Positions 16,305 through 23,894 of a DNA stretch of 41,054 nucleotides are shown here, piece after piece. Each line of letters starts with the position of its first letter. The first letter of the stretch is position 1. The position numbers and the translations under genes are program-made. Source of the DNA: Pseudomonas putida W15Oct28. GTDB lineage: Bacteria; Pseudomonadota; Gammaproteobacteria; Pseudomonadales; Pseudomonadaceae. A model generated the notes under the pieces. That model had not been told where the DNA came from and searched no databases. It worked only from the letters and a program-made list of their open reading frames with translations. Location: the NCBI RefSeq assembly GCF_000708715.2, contig NZ_JENB01000047.1:1-41054 (forward strand), written 5' to 3'.

Positions 16305-17446
16305 AGGGTGACTCCATTGGCAATGCTGAAGGTGGCGCCTTGCAGGTAGCAGTCGAGGTTGGCCGTCATGCTGAAACGCCCGGGAGGGTGGAACTGCAGG
16401 CCACGGGTACTGGCCAGCCAGTCGCAGCCCAGGTTCGAGCGAATGAAGGCCAGGCCGCCGAGCATCTGGTGGGCCAGGTCGGAGGCGCTGGCCAAGTGCT
16501 GTTCGATGCCGTAGCGGGTCAGCAGCAGGCGCGCCAGCAAGTCATCGGCGTTGCCTTGCACCTGATCGACTTCGTGGGCCAGGCCCTCCAGCGCACTCAG
16601 GCACAGTTGCAGTTGGCAAGCCAGCTGCACGCGCTGCTGGTCGCTCCAGCGGCGCTCGTCGATCGCCCGTTCCACCAGGCCCATGCAGGCCCCCAGGTAG
16701 CTGGCGCTGATCAGTAGCTCGAACCAGATGAAACCGATGGTCTGCACGTCGCCCAGCTGCGATTTCAGCCCGGCGGAGAAGATCATCTTGTCGCTGACGT
16801 AGACATCGTCCAGGCGCAGTTCCAGGCTCTGTGTCGCGGCCAGGGCGCTGTTGCCCCAGAACGGGTGGTGGCTGATGCCGGGTGCCGTGGCGGGGATCAG
16901 CGCGATCATCAGTTCTTCACCGTGCTCGCTGGCGCGGCTGTAGCTGGCGGTCAGCAGGTCCATCGAACTGCTCAGGCTGCACGGTTGCTTGCTGCCGCTC
17001 AGGCGTACGCCGTCGGCCAGTTGCACAGCCTCCATGCCGGCATCAAGGATGCCGCCACCGGGCACGCCTTCGGCGAAGCCCGAGGCCAGCAGCAGGCGCT
17101 GCTGGGCGATGGCCGACAACAGCAGGCCTTCGGCGCCTGCGCCATTGCCGGCCACTGTTACCAGGCTGGCCACGGAAAACTGGTGCATGGTGCTGGCCAC
17201 GGCCAGCGACGGCGACAAGGCACCGAGGGCGAGCTGCACGTGCAGCGCTTCGCGTGCGTTGGCGCCCAGGCCACCTCCGGCCTTGGGCACCAGCAGGGCT
17301 ACCGGGCCGGTGTGCTTGAACCAGTCCACCACTGGGCTGCCTGCGGCTTCGCGCTCTTCGAATGGCAGTTCCGTCAGCAGCTTGGCAAAGTCCGGGGCGA
17401 AGCGTTGCAGGGTTTCCCTGGCGTTGTGCAGGAGTGACAAAGGCAT
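16301..17446 (-). CDS. Acyl-CoA-dehydrogenase-fold flavoprotein, probably atypical
   Basis: A 381-residue protein with the three-domain acyl-CoA dehydrogenase layout: an N-terminal helical part (ending in PKAGGGLGANAREALHVQ), a middle beta part (LSGSKQPCSLSSSMD and LRLDDVYVSDKMIF) and a C-terminal helical bundle. In the C-terminal segment where these enzymes have YEG with the catalytic Glu, this one reads YLQGAT, putting Gln at 369. It may therefore not be a normal alpha,beta-dehydrogenase; the same fold also serves flavin N-oxygenases and nitroalkane oxidase. The ATG at 17446 follows AAGGA and was chosen over an upstream in-frame start inside the previous gene. It lies 4 bases after that gene. 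Confidence 0.82.
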   Translation of the reverse strand: MPLSLLHNARETLQRFAPDFAKLLTELPFEEREAAGSPVVDWFKHTGPVALLVPKAGGGLGANAREALHVQLALGALSPSLAVASTMHQFSVASLVTVAGNGAGAEGLLLSAIAQQRLLLASGFAEGVPGGGILDAGMEAVQLADGVRLSGSKQPCSLSSSMDLLTASYSRASEHGEELMIALIPATAPGISHHPFWGNSALAATQSLELRLDDVYVSDKMIFSAGLKSQLGDVQTIGFIWFELLISASYLGACMGLVERAIDERRWSDQQRVQLACQLQLCLSALEGLAHEVDQVQGNADDLLARLLLTRYGIEQHLASASDLAHQMLGGLAFIRSNLGCDWLASTRGLQFHPPGRFSMTANLDCYLQGATFSIANGVTL

Positions 17447-17450
17447 GGCA

Positions 17451-17894
17451 TCAATCCTTGATCTGGCTGTTCGGGAACAGGCCATGGATGATGGCGCTGA
17501 TGTTGTCGCGGATCGCTTGACGGGCGACTGGGTCGAGCATGTCGGCCAGCATCGGCAGGCCCAGGTCGAAGCAGGAGCGGAAGGCAATGCTGGCGCCTTC
17601 GGCGGTGTCGCTGACTTGCCAGGAGCCTGAAAAGTGATCGATGTCGCCAGCGGTCTGGCGGAAATGGATCTGCAGGTTGGCCGGGTCGAACAGGTCTCGT
17701 TCCTGCCATTTGAGAATGCCGCTGTGGAAGTTCACCTCCCAGTTGCTCAGCACCTCGTGCTCATGGATCGATTCGATCTCGATGTTGCGCACCGACTCGC
17801 ACAACTGCGGGTAAACGCTGAAGTTGCTGATGGCGGCGTAGACCTGTTCGGCACTCTGGCTGGGAACATGGGCGTTCAGGCTGACTTCTTTCAT
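17451..17894 (-). CDS. SRPBCC-fold protein (polyketide cyclase/START-like)
   Basis: A 147-residue soluble protein of the SRPBCC superfamily, with the family opening VPSQSAEQVYAAISNFSVYPQL, a central WEVNFHSGILKWQERD strand pair and the long C-terminal helix ending FPNSQIKD. Members bind hydrophobic ligands and act as cyclases/aromatases, lipid carriers or chaperones for quinones. In this operon it could hold or cyclise the lipid intermediate. No catalytic residues can be assigned. It sits between the aminotransferase and the dehydrogenase-fold gene with gaps of 9 and 4 bases. Confidence 0.82.
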   Translation of the reverse strand: MKEVSLNAHVPSQSAEQVYAAISNFSVYPQLCESVRNIEIESIHEHEVLSNWEVNFHSGILKWQERDLFDPANLQIHFRQTAGDIDHFSGSWQVSDTAEGASIAFRSCFDLGLPMLADMLDPVARQAIRDNISAIIHGLFPNSQIKD

Positions 17895-17903
17895 TTCGGT
17901 GTC

Positions 17904-19163
17904 CTATTCAAAGGTACGGGCAAGGGCGCGCGCGAAACCGCCGAGCAGCCATTCAACGTCGCTGTCGCTGTACAGGGCTGGCGGTGTCAGGCGGATTACC
18001 CGGTGATCGTTGAGCGAATGATTGATCACGATGCGTTGGTCGATCAGGTGCATGACCATGTTTGCCGCCAGCCCGGCATCGGCGAACTCCAGCCCCAGCA
18101 ACAGGCCGGCGCTGCGTAGCTGTACCTCGGCACCACGCGGGTGTTGCCCTAGCACACTTTGCAGGCCCAGCTGCAGGCGTTGCCCCAGGTCGGCGGCACG
18201 CGTCACCAGCTGTTCGCGCTGCATCACCTGCAAGGTCGCCATCACTGCTGCCATGGCCAGCGGGTTGGCGCCGAAGGTGGAGGTGTGCATCAATGGATTG
18301 CGATTGAGCGGTGCCTGCAGGTCGGCCGTGCACACCATGGCGCTGACCGGCACGCAGCCACCGGACAGGCTTTTGCCGACCAGCAGGATGTCCGGTGCCA
18401 CGCCCTCGTGGTCGCAGGCCCACCAGCGCCCGGTACGGCCCATGCCAGACTGGATTTCATCGGCAATCAGTACCGCGCCGTACTGGTCGCACAGTGTGCG
18501 CACCTGCTGCAGGTAGCCAGCCGCCGGCACGATTACTCCGGCTTCGGCCTGCACCGGCTCGAGGATCACGCAGGCCCGCTCGGGTTGCGCCTGCAACTGC
18601 CGGCGCAGCGCCTCGGCATCACCGAATGGCACGAAGTGGGTGTGCCCCAGGCGGTCGTCGAACGGCGAGCGATACAGTTCACGTCCGGTCACCGCCAGCG
18701 CACCAAGGGTCTTGCCGTGATAGCCACCCTGGGTCGAGATCACCTGCTGGCAGCCGTTCAGCCAGGCCAGCTTCAGTGCAGCCTCTGTGGCTTCGGTGCC
18801 CGAGTTGCAGAAGTACACGTACTGCAGCGGGGCGGGGCATAGCGCAGCCAGGGCTGCGGCGGCCCGGGCCTGGAACGGGTTCAGCATCAGCTTGCTGGCC
18901 ATCGGGTGGCTGTGCAGCTGTCGGCTGACCTGTTCGACCACCTGCGGGTGCGAGTGACCGAGCAGAAATACGCCGTAACCACCGGCATCCAGATAGCGGT
19001 TGCCGTCCATGTCGAACAGGTAGACGCCTTCACCTGCCACCTCAATCGGCAGGTTCATCATCGAGGCCAGGCGTGCATAGCCGGCATTCACATGGTCACG
19101 GTATTGCGTCCGTACCCGCTCGGCGTCGAGTCCTTCGGGCAGGGGAGTGAAGCTGTTCATCAT
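17904..19163 (-). CDS. Class III PLP-dependent aminotransferase
   Basis: A fold-type I aminotransferase of 419 residues. The PLP site is complete: SGTEATEAALK near 121 for the phosphate, D235 and Q238 in IADEIQSGMGRTG, and the Schiff-base lysine K264 in VGKSLSGG. The closest known group handles omega-amines and aldehydes (ornithine, putrescine, GABA type), so it could convert an aldehyde from the upstream reductase into a primary amine (inference). Two ATG codons stand in tandem at 19163 and 19160, 6 and 9 bases after GGAGG; the longer is given. The frame is open to 19199 but that part overlaps the upstream gene and lacks a ribosome site. Confidence 0.9.
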   Translation of the reverse strand: MMNSFTPLPEGLDAERVRTQYRDHVNAGYARLASMMNLPIEVAGEGVYLFDMDGNRYLDAGGYGVFLLGHSHPQVVEQVSRQLHSHPMASKLMLNPFQARAAAALAALCPAPLQYVYFCNSGTEATEAALKLAWLNGCQQVISTQGGYHGKTLGALAVTGRELYRSPFDDRLGHTHFVPFGDAEALRRQLQAQPERACVILEPVQAEAGVIVPAAGYLQQVRTLCDQYGAVLIADEIQSGMGRTGRWWACDHEGVAPDILLVGKSLSGGCVPVSAMVCTADLQAPLNRNPLMHTSTFGANPLAMAAVMATLQVMQREQLVTRAADLGQRLQLGLQSVLGQHPRGAEVQLRSAGLLLGLEFADAGLAANMVMHLIDQRIVINHSLNDHRVIRLTPPALYSDSDVEWLLGGFARALARTFE

Positions 19164-19164
19164 C

Positions 19165-20238
19165 TCAGGCCTCCATGGCCAGTTCGCCACGGCTTTCACC
19201 CGCTGCCGGAATCTTCAACATGCGTTGCATGGCCGAAAGCTTGGGTGACAGGCGCGCCAGGGTCAGGGCCAGTTCCTGGCGCGGGGAACGCATGGCCAGG
19301 TGCTGGGCCGGCAACAGTTGCTCCAGCGAACTGGGCAGCGGCTGCAGCAGACTGGCGTAGCGGCACAGTTGGGTGGCGCGGCCCAGGGCTGCGCGGATGT
19401 TCTCTTCAAGGGCCGGCAGGAACACCGGGCGCACCAGGCGTTCGTAGATGTCCGGGTTCATGCAGCGCGGACGCTGGAAAGGCTTGCCCTGATCGTGCAT
19501 TTCGGCGCACATGAGGTCGAGCAGGGTACGGATATCCAGCGCCTGCGGGCCATTGCTGAGGAAGTAGTCGTCGCCGATCAGGCGCTGGTCCAGGGCGCTG
19601 GCAATGCCGGCCGCCGCCACGTCGCGAGCGATCACGTCGACCCGCCCGTCCTCCGGGCACGGGATGATCGGCAGGTAGCCCGACATCATCAGCCCCATGG
19701 TCAGGTGAAACCCTTGCAGCATGGGCATGTGGCCGCTGTGGCTGTCGCCGATGATGATCGACGGGCGGAAGATCGACACCGGTACGCCCGCATCACGCAC
19801 CAGGCTTTCGGCCTGGCGCTTGACCACTTCGTACGGGGTAGAAGGCATCACCCCCGGGTGGTAGTCACACGGGTGGGTGAAGGCGGTACTGATGTGGTAC
19901 AGCGGTACATCGGCGTCGCGGACAAACTCCAGCACCTGCTCGGTGCCTTGGTAATTGACCGAGAACACTGCTTCGGCATGGCCATCGAGGCGGGTGATGG
20001 CCGCGCAGTGGATGACCCAGTCGACCCGCTTGGTCAGCGCCAGGTAGTCCGCGCTGGACAGGCCCAGATGCGGTTGGCAGATATCACCGCGCACTGTCTC
20101 GACCCCAGGGTGGCGGATGCTGCTGCGACGGGTCAGGCAAACGAGGTGATAGCGGTCGGCCAGTTGGTCGATCAGGGTATCGCCCAGTACGCCGGCACCG
20201 CCGGTAAGGAAAACGGTCAGCCGCGAGGGTCCTGACAT
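19165..20238 (-). CDS. Thioester-reductase-like NAD(P)-dependent protein
   Basis: A 357-residue extended SDR of the Male_sterile/thioester-reductase type (NAD_binding_4). It has the cofactor loop GGAGVLG (13-19), CAAITRL near 78, the active-site ISTAF (S117/T118) and Y136-x3-K140 in TPYEVVK. Related domains release acyl thioesters as aldehydes or alcohols in fatty acyl reductases and at the end of NRPS/PKS lines. Here it stands alone with no carrier protein. AAGGAG lies 9 bases before the ATG. It is the first gene of the operon; an aldehyde product would feed the aminotransferase that follows one base later (inference). Confidence 0.82.
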   Translation of the reverse strand: MSGPSRLTVFLTGGAGVLGDTLIDQLADRYHLVCLTRRSSIRHPGVETVRGDICQPHLGLSSADYLALTKRVDWVIHCAAITRLDGHAEAVFSVNYQGTEQVLEFVRDADVPLYHISTAFTHPCDYHPGVMPSTPYEVVKRQAESLVRDAGVPVSIFRPSIIIGDSHSGHMPMLQGFHLTMGLMMSGYLPIIPCPEDGRVDVIARDVAAAGIASALDQRLIGDDYFLSNGPQALDIRTLLDLMCAEMHDQGKPFQRPRCMNPDIYERLVRPVFLPALEENIRAALGRATQLCRYASLLQPLPSSLEQLLPAQHLAMRSPRQELALTLARLSPKLSAMQRMLKIPAAGESRGELAMEA

Positions 20239-20334
20239 TGGCTAGCACTCCTTGCTCGCTAGGTTGATGAAGTGGCATCGGCCATGGCGCCCGTCTGCCT
20301 GGCAGCCGCAATGGGGCCAAGGACCGGAACGATT

Positions 20335-20376
20335 AAAAAAGCCGACCTGTGTGCCCTGGGTTCAGGGACGGCCGGC
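20335..20376 (-). terminator. Intrinsic terminator between araC-type gene and biosynthetic operon
   Basis: On the minus strand a 7-bp stem (20370-20376 with 20341-20347, one G.U pair) encloses a 5-bp stem (20363-20367 with 20354-20358) and is followed by six T. It lies 64 bases after the regulator stop. It would separate the regulator transcript from the operon, so an operon promoter is expected in the remaining 95 bases to 20239. I could not identify that promoter with confidence. Confidence 0.75.
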
Positions 20377-20439
20377 AAGCAGCCCTGCGCCTGGTGGTGG
20401 AGACCCCGGCTGGCGCGGGCTGGAGGGAATGATGGCGAT

Positions 20440-21177
20440 TTAGAACTGTGGATTCTTGAACGAATCGCTTGTATTGCGCAGCACGATGGCGACGCGGCTG
20501 GGCGACATGCCGACCATGCGTCGCATCATGCGGGTGAGGTGGGCCTGGTCAGCGAAACCCCCGGCCATGGCGGCATCGCTGAGGCTGGCATCGTGGGCGA
20601 GGGCATGGCAGGCACGTTCGAGCTTGCGCCAGATGATCCACTGCGACAGTGGCACGCCCATCTGGTGCGTGGCGAAAAATCGCAGGCGCGGGCTGGACAG
20701 GCCCACTGCGTTGGCTGCGCGTGATACCGCGCCGATGCCGGCCCAGTCCTGGCGCAGCAGGTGCAGGGCGTTGGACAGGCGCGGGTCGAAGCTTTCGGGG
20801 GGCACCAGCTTGAGTTCCAGCGCCGCCACCACCTCGTGGAAGTCGGCGGCCTGGCGCACGCAATCGACAATATCCTGGCTGACTGCAGCCTTGCCGCTGT
20901 CGTCGAGCAAGGCCTTCAGCGCACGGCCCAGTGGCGCATCCGGATAGAAATAGAGAAAGGCAACGCGGTCAGGGTTGGGCAGCGAACGATGGTCGACGGA
21001 AGGCCCGATCAAAACCCCGGGCGCGGTGAGGACCTGCTTGCCGAACTCCACGGTAATGTCGTAGCGCAGGCCGATGCACAGTTGGATGGCGACGTGGGCA
21101 TGGGCAGCAGTCTGGTCGGTATTGCCGGTGTAGCCCAGCCAGTAATCACCGAAGGTGACTGCTCCATCCCATCTCAT
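20440..21177 (-). CDS. AraC-family transcriptional regulator
   Basis: A 245-residue regulator. The C-terminal third carries the double helix-turn-helix of AraC proteins: AANAVGLSSPRLRFFATHQMG, then LSDAAMAGGFADQAHLTRMMRRMVGMSPSR, which matches the family signature. The N-terminal part (HAHVAIQLCIGLRYD) looks like a cupin-type sensing fold with a His-rich start. It stands directly upstream of, and in the same direction as, the ten-gene operon, and is the obvious candidate regulator for it. It is divergent from the FKBP gene 270 bases away. The effector is unknown. Confidence 0.9.
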   Translation of the reverse strand: MRWDGAVTFGDYWLGYTGNTDQTAAHAHVAIQLCIGLRYDITVEFGKQVLTAPGVLIGPSVDHRSLPNPDRVAFLYFYPDAPLGRALKALLDDSGKAAVSQDIVDCVRQAADFHEVVAALELKLVPPESFDPRLSNALHLLRQDWAGIGAVSRAANAVGLSSPRLRFFATHQMGVPLSQWIIWRKLERACHALAHDASLSDAAMAGGFADQAHLTRMMRRMVGMSPSRVAIVLRNTSDSFKNPQF

Positions 21178-21446
21178 CGTGCGTCCCTGAAGCCCGTTCT
21201 AGATAGCCTGGCCGCCCCGGCTCGGTATCCTGAAAGCGGCAGATGATAGCGTTATGGTATATCTTGGTCGATACAAAACGTAACGAATGATCTTTTGCAC
21301 TTTTTAAGGCTTTCCCACCGCGGGCAAGGCTGTGGAACTAATCCCTGTTTGCTGGTTCTTATGCCGGTAGCCATGGGTTGGGGACGCCTGATAAGCTCGC
21401 GGCTTCTACCCTGATTGCCCTTATGGCGCATGAACAAGGAAAACAC

Positions 21447-22211
21447 ATGAAACAGCATCGTTTGGCGGCTGCGGTTGCCCTGGTAGGCCTGGTACTGGCT
21501 GGCTGTGATCAACAGGCCAGCAGCCCCGAGCTGAAGACTCCGGCGCAAAAAGCCTCCTACGGTATCGGCCTGAACATGGGCAAGAGCCTGGCTCAGGAAG
21601 GCATGGAAGACCTTGATTCGAAATCGGTCGCCCTCGGCATCGAAGACGCCGTTGGCAAGAAAGAACAACGCATCAAGGACGAAGAGCTGGTAGAGGCTTT
21701 CACCGCCCTGCAGAAACGCGCCGAGGAGCGCCTGGCCAAGGCCAGCGAAGAAGCCGCCTCCGCCGGCAAGAAGTTCCTCGAAGAAAACGCCAAGAAGCCA
21801 GGCGTGGTCACCACTGCCTCGGGCTTGCAGTACGAAGTGGTCAAGAAAGCTGATGGCCCGCAGCCCAAGCCGACCGACGTGGTCACTGTCCACTACGAAG
21901 GCAAGCTGACCGATGGCAAGGTGTTCGACAGCTCTGTCGAGCGTGGCAGCCCGATCGACCTGCCGGTAAGCGGTGTGATCCCGGGTTGGGTCGAAGGCTT
22001 GCAGCTGATGCACGTTGGCGAGAAGTACAAACTGTTCATCCCGGCTGAACTGGCCTACGGCGCACAAAGCCCAAGCCCGCTGATCCCGGCCAACTCGGTA
22101 CTGGTGTTCGACCTGGAACTGATCGCCATCAAGGATCCGGCCCAGCTGCAAGGCGGCGAGCCGCAAGCCGAGGCTCCAGCTGAAGCGCCTGCTGAGGCAC
22201 CTGCCAAGTAA
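21447..22211 (+). CDS. FKBP-type peptidyl-prolyl isomerase, lipoprotein
   Basis: Speeds cis-trans isomerisation at proline bonds in the cell envelope. The 254-residue product has a lipoprotein signal peptide with lipobox LAGC (C20), an FKBP_N dimerisation region (about 30-115, KTPAQKASYGIGLNMGKSL onward), then the FKBP domain (about 125-228, with VVTVHYEGKLTDGKVFDSS and ELAYG). A tail of EAPA repeats ends the protein. The ATG at 21447 follows AAGGA. It resembles the FkpA/Mip/FklB group. A strong terminator follows 18 bases after the stop codon. Confidence 0.95.
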   Translation: MKQHRLAAAVALVGLVLAGCDQQASSPELKTPAQKASYGIGLNMGKSLAQEGMEDLDSKSVALGIEDAVGKKEQRIKDEELVEAFTALQKRAEERLAKASEEAASAGKKFLEENAKKPGVVTTASGLQYEVVKKADGPQPKPTDVVTVHYEGKLTDGKVFDSSVERGSPIDLPVSGVIPGWVEGLQLMHVGEKYKLFIPAELAYGAQSPSPLIPANSVLVFDLELIAIKDPAQLQGGEPQAEAPAEAPAEAPAK

Positions 22212-22228
22212 CACTGGCTGGTACTTGC

Positions 22229-22256
22229 AAAACGCCCCGTCCTGACGGGGCGTTTT
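22229..22256 (+). terminator. Terminator after FKBP gene
   Basis: AAAACGCCCCGT and its exact complement ACGGGGCGTTTT flank a 4-base loop. The A and T runs make it bidirectional in form. Confidence 0.93.
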
Positions 22257-22453
22257 CGTTTGTGGCGATTGGACGAACCTGCAACAACTGATACTGTCCG
22301 AGGAAATGCAGCTAGTAGATGTAGGATGTTTCTGGCGCAAATCGTTTGCGGCCAGGTACCCACGGCTTGAAACGGTTGTGTAAAAAACGCCCGATCTGAC
22401 CGTGGCCCTTGCCTGGCAGGCACCTGGGCTCAGAAACGCGACCCTGTTCACAA

Positions 22454-22480
22454 GGTTATCCACAATAAATGTGGATAACC
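22454..22480. promoter_or_regulatory. Two inverted perfect DnaA boxes
   Basis: An 11-bp perfect inverted repeat with a 5-base AT spacer. Each arm contains TTATCCACA, the DnaA-box consensus. It lies 20 bases upstream of the DUF1232 start and 200 bases after the FKBP terminator; I see no gene between that terminator and the boxes. It may be a DnaA-regulated promoter region. No AT-rich unwinding zone or further box cluster was noticed. Confidence 0.7.
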
Positions 22481-22499
22481 TGTTCCGTCTGGAGGCTCC

Positions 22500-22940
22500 A
22501 TGAGCGCACCCTGGAATTTTGCCCGTTTCCTGCCCCTGGCTGAGCGCCTGCTCAGCCGTGGCCGGCTGCCGGCCCTGCTCTTTGCAGTGGCTCGCAAAGG
22601 CCCGCGCATCGGCCAGTTGCGTGAGGACGTGAAACTGCTTCAGTCGCTGTGCCTGGCGTGGTGGCGTGGCGAATACCGCGCCATCAGCCCCAAGGCCCTG
22701 GTCACCATCGTGGCCGGCCTGCTGTATTTCGTCAGCCCCATCGATGCCATCCCCGACTGGCTGCTGGGCGTGGGTTTTCTCGATGACATCGCCGTGCTGG
22801 GCTGGGTGCTGAAGACCGTGGCCGACGAACTGGCCCGCTTCAAGGCCTGGCGCGACAGCCAGGCACCCGAGCGGCTGCGGGTGGTCGAGCGCCTGCCGGC
22901 TACCCCACAAGCGCTGGGGCTGGAGCGCAATACGCCGTGA
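22500..22940 (+). CDS. DUF1232 (YkvA-like) membrane protein
   Basis: A 146-residue protein with the DUF1232 signature LLYFVSPIDAIPDWLLGVGFLDDIAVL at about 79-105, a membrane-inserted segment. The N-terminal half is basic and soluble-looking. GGAGG sits 7 bases before the ATG. Function is unknown for the family. The unusual point is the pair of DnaA boxes immediately before it. Confidence 0.85.
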   Translation: MSAPWNFARFLPLAERLLSRGRLPALLFAVARKGPRIGQLREDVKLLQSLCLAWWRGEYRAISPKALVTIVAGLLYFVSPIDAIPDWLLGVGFLDDIAVLGWVLKTVADELARFKAWRDSQAPERLRVVERLPATPQALGLERNTP

Positions 22941-22963
22941 AAACAGCCTGAACTGCACTCAAC

Positions 22964-22992
22964 CGGACAGACCCCGGAGTTGGTAATATAAT
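22964..22992 (+). promoter_or_regulatory. Sigma-70 type promoter of the XRE gene pair
   Basis: A perfect TATAAT (22987-22992) with CGGACA (22964-22969, four of six matches to the -35 box) 17 bases upstream. Transcription should start near 22999, inside the palindrome at 22994-23010. Confidence 0.6.
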
Positions 22993-22993
22993 T

Positions 22994-23010
22994 GGCATAA
23001 GGGTTATGCC
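22994..23010. promoter_or_regulatory. Candidate operator palindrome at the XRE start site
   Basis: GGCATAA and TTATGCC flank a GGG core, a perfect 7-bp dyad over the predicted start site. That is a natural place for autoregulation by the downstream XRE protein (inference). Confidence 0.45.
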
Positions 23011-23013
23011 TAC

Positions 23014-23038
23014 GGATTACATGCTGTAATCCTTTTTT
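23014..23038 (+). terminator. Terminator/attenuator in the XRE leader
   Basis: GGATTAC and GTAATCC flank a 5-base loop and are followed by six T. The hairpin lies after the predicted promoter and 13 bases before the XRE ATG. It either ends transcripts from the DUF1232 gene or attenuates the XRE pair. Confidence 0.75.
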
Positions 23039-23050
23039 AAGGGGTTTGTA

Positions 23051-23389
23051 ATGGGTATTCAGGTAATTAGCCGGGACGGTCAACCCGAGTACGCAGTCGT
23101 TCCCTGGGAGCAGTACCAGGCACTGCTCAAGGCGGCGGGGCAGGCGCCTGCCGAGGCAGTCGTCAGCGAAGAGCCCGGCTCAGCTGCCGTGGCGCCATTG
23201 CCGGCGTTCAGCGAAGTGGCGCAGATTCGCCAGGCCAAGGGCATTGCCCCTGAACAACTGGCGCGCAATGTCGGGGTGAGCCCGGCGTATCTGGCCATGA
23301 TCGAATCGGGCGAACGCCAGCCGGATGCTGCCATCCGCCGCGCCTTGGCCTGGCACCTGGGGGTGGCTGGCTGGAGCGAGCCATCATGA
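23051..23389 (+). CDS. Small XRE-family helix-turn-helix protein with Phd-like N-terminus
   Basis: A 112-residue DNA-binding protein. Residues about 53-107 are a Cro/CI-type helix-turn-helix (LARNVGVSPAYLAMIESGER). Residues 3-27 (VISRDGQPEYAVVPWEQYQALL) resemble the strand-helix start of Phd/YefM antitoxins. An Ala/Pro-rich linker joins the two. AAGGGG lies 6 bases before the ATG. Its stop overlaps the next gene's start as ATGA, so the two form a pair. A role as autoregulator is likely; an antitoxin role is only a possibility. Confidence 0.82.
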   Translation: MGIQVISRDGQPEYAVVPWEQYQALLKAAGQAPAEAVVSEEPGSAAVAPLPAFSEVAQIRQAKGIAPEQLARNVGVSPAYLAMIESGERQPDAAIRRALAWHLGVAGWSEPS

Positions 23390-23754
23390 GCCAGGTCAGG
23401 ATCAGCCGTCAGCACTGGGATAACCTGCTGGGCGAGCTTGACCTGGCCCGTCGTCAACGTCACTTGCTGACCTACCGAGCGCTGATCGAGCGCTTGCAAC
23501 TGCCCAGCCCTGCCATGCAAACGCTGACCGCTGCGCTGGAGTACCTGGCGGTGCTGGATGCCCGTGCCGAGCAGCCGTTGCGCAGCTCGCTGGTGATCAG
23601 CCAGGGCGCCAGCCGCTTGCCGCGCACCGGCTTCTTTGAATGTGTCGAACGGCTGGGGCGGTTTGCCGGGCCGGTCGATGGCATGGAGGCGGCATCGTGG
23701 CATGCCTCCGAGGTGGTCCGGGTGTTCGAGTACAGCTACCCCGAAACAGCCTGA
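23386..23754 (+). CDS. Conserved-looking hypothetical protein paired with XRE gene
   Basis: I do not recognise this 122-residue protein. It is translationally coupled to the XRE gene by a 4-base overlap. The first half is helical and basic (RRQRHLLTYRALIERLQLP), resembling the fold of small regulatory proteins that sense a promoter-type element. The second half contains LVISQGASRLPRTGFFECVERLG, a segment with a motif-like SRLPRxGFF that I have seen in short Pseudomonas proteins of unknown role. No signal peptide or membrane segment. It is followed by a REP pair 23 bases later. Confidence 0.7.
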   Translation: MSQVRISRQHWDNLLGELDLARRQRHLLTYRALIERLQLPSPAMQTLTAALEYLAVLDARAEQPLRSSLVISQGASRLPRTGFFECVERLGRFAGPVDGMEAASWHASEVVRVFEYSYPETA

Positions 23755-23777
23755 TTGTTAGCATCAACGCGGTCCTT

Positions 23778-23894
23778 TGTAGGAGCGGCCTTGTGTCGCG
23801 ATAGGGCTGCGCAGCAGCCCCAGGGTTTCAGCGTCAACGCATGAATTGCCGGGGCCGCTGTGCGGCCCGATCGCGACACAAGGCCGCTCCTACA
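23778..23894. repeat. Inverted REP-like pair (GTAGGAGCGGCC type)
   Basis: The arms read TGTAGGAGCGGCCTTGTGTC with its complement at the other end, and inner GGGGCTGC/GCGGCCC segments. It lies between two convergent genes. The stop codon of the EAL gene (23890-23892) lies inside its right arm. Confidence 0.85.

Noticed and set aside
20239..20334. Sigma-54 promoter for the biosynthetic operon
   Set aside because: A GG-N10-GC spacing occurs on the minus strand, but the -12 box reads CGGCT, not TTGCT, so it is too weak to call.
22454..22480. Replication origin
   Set aside because: Only two boxes and no AT-rich unwinding region, dnaA, dnaN or rpmH nearby.
23051..23754. Calling the XRE pair a toxin-antitoxin system
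   Set aside because: The gene order and Phd-like start are suggestive, but the second protein has no recognisable toxin domain.
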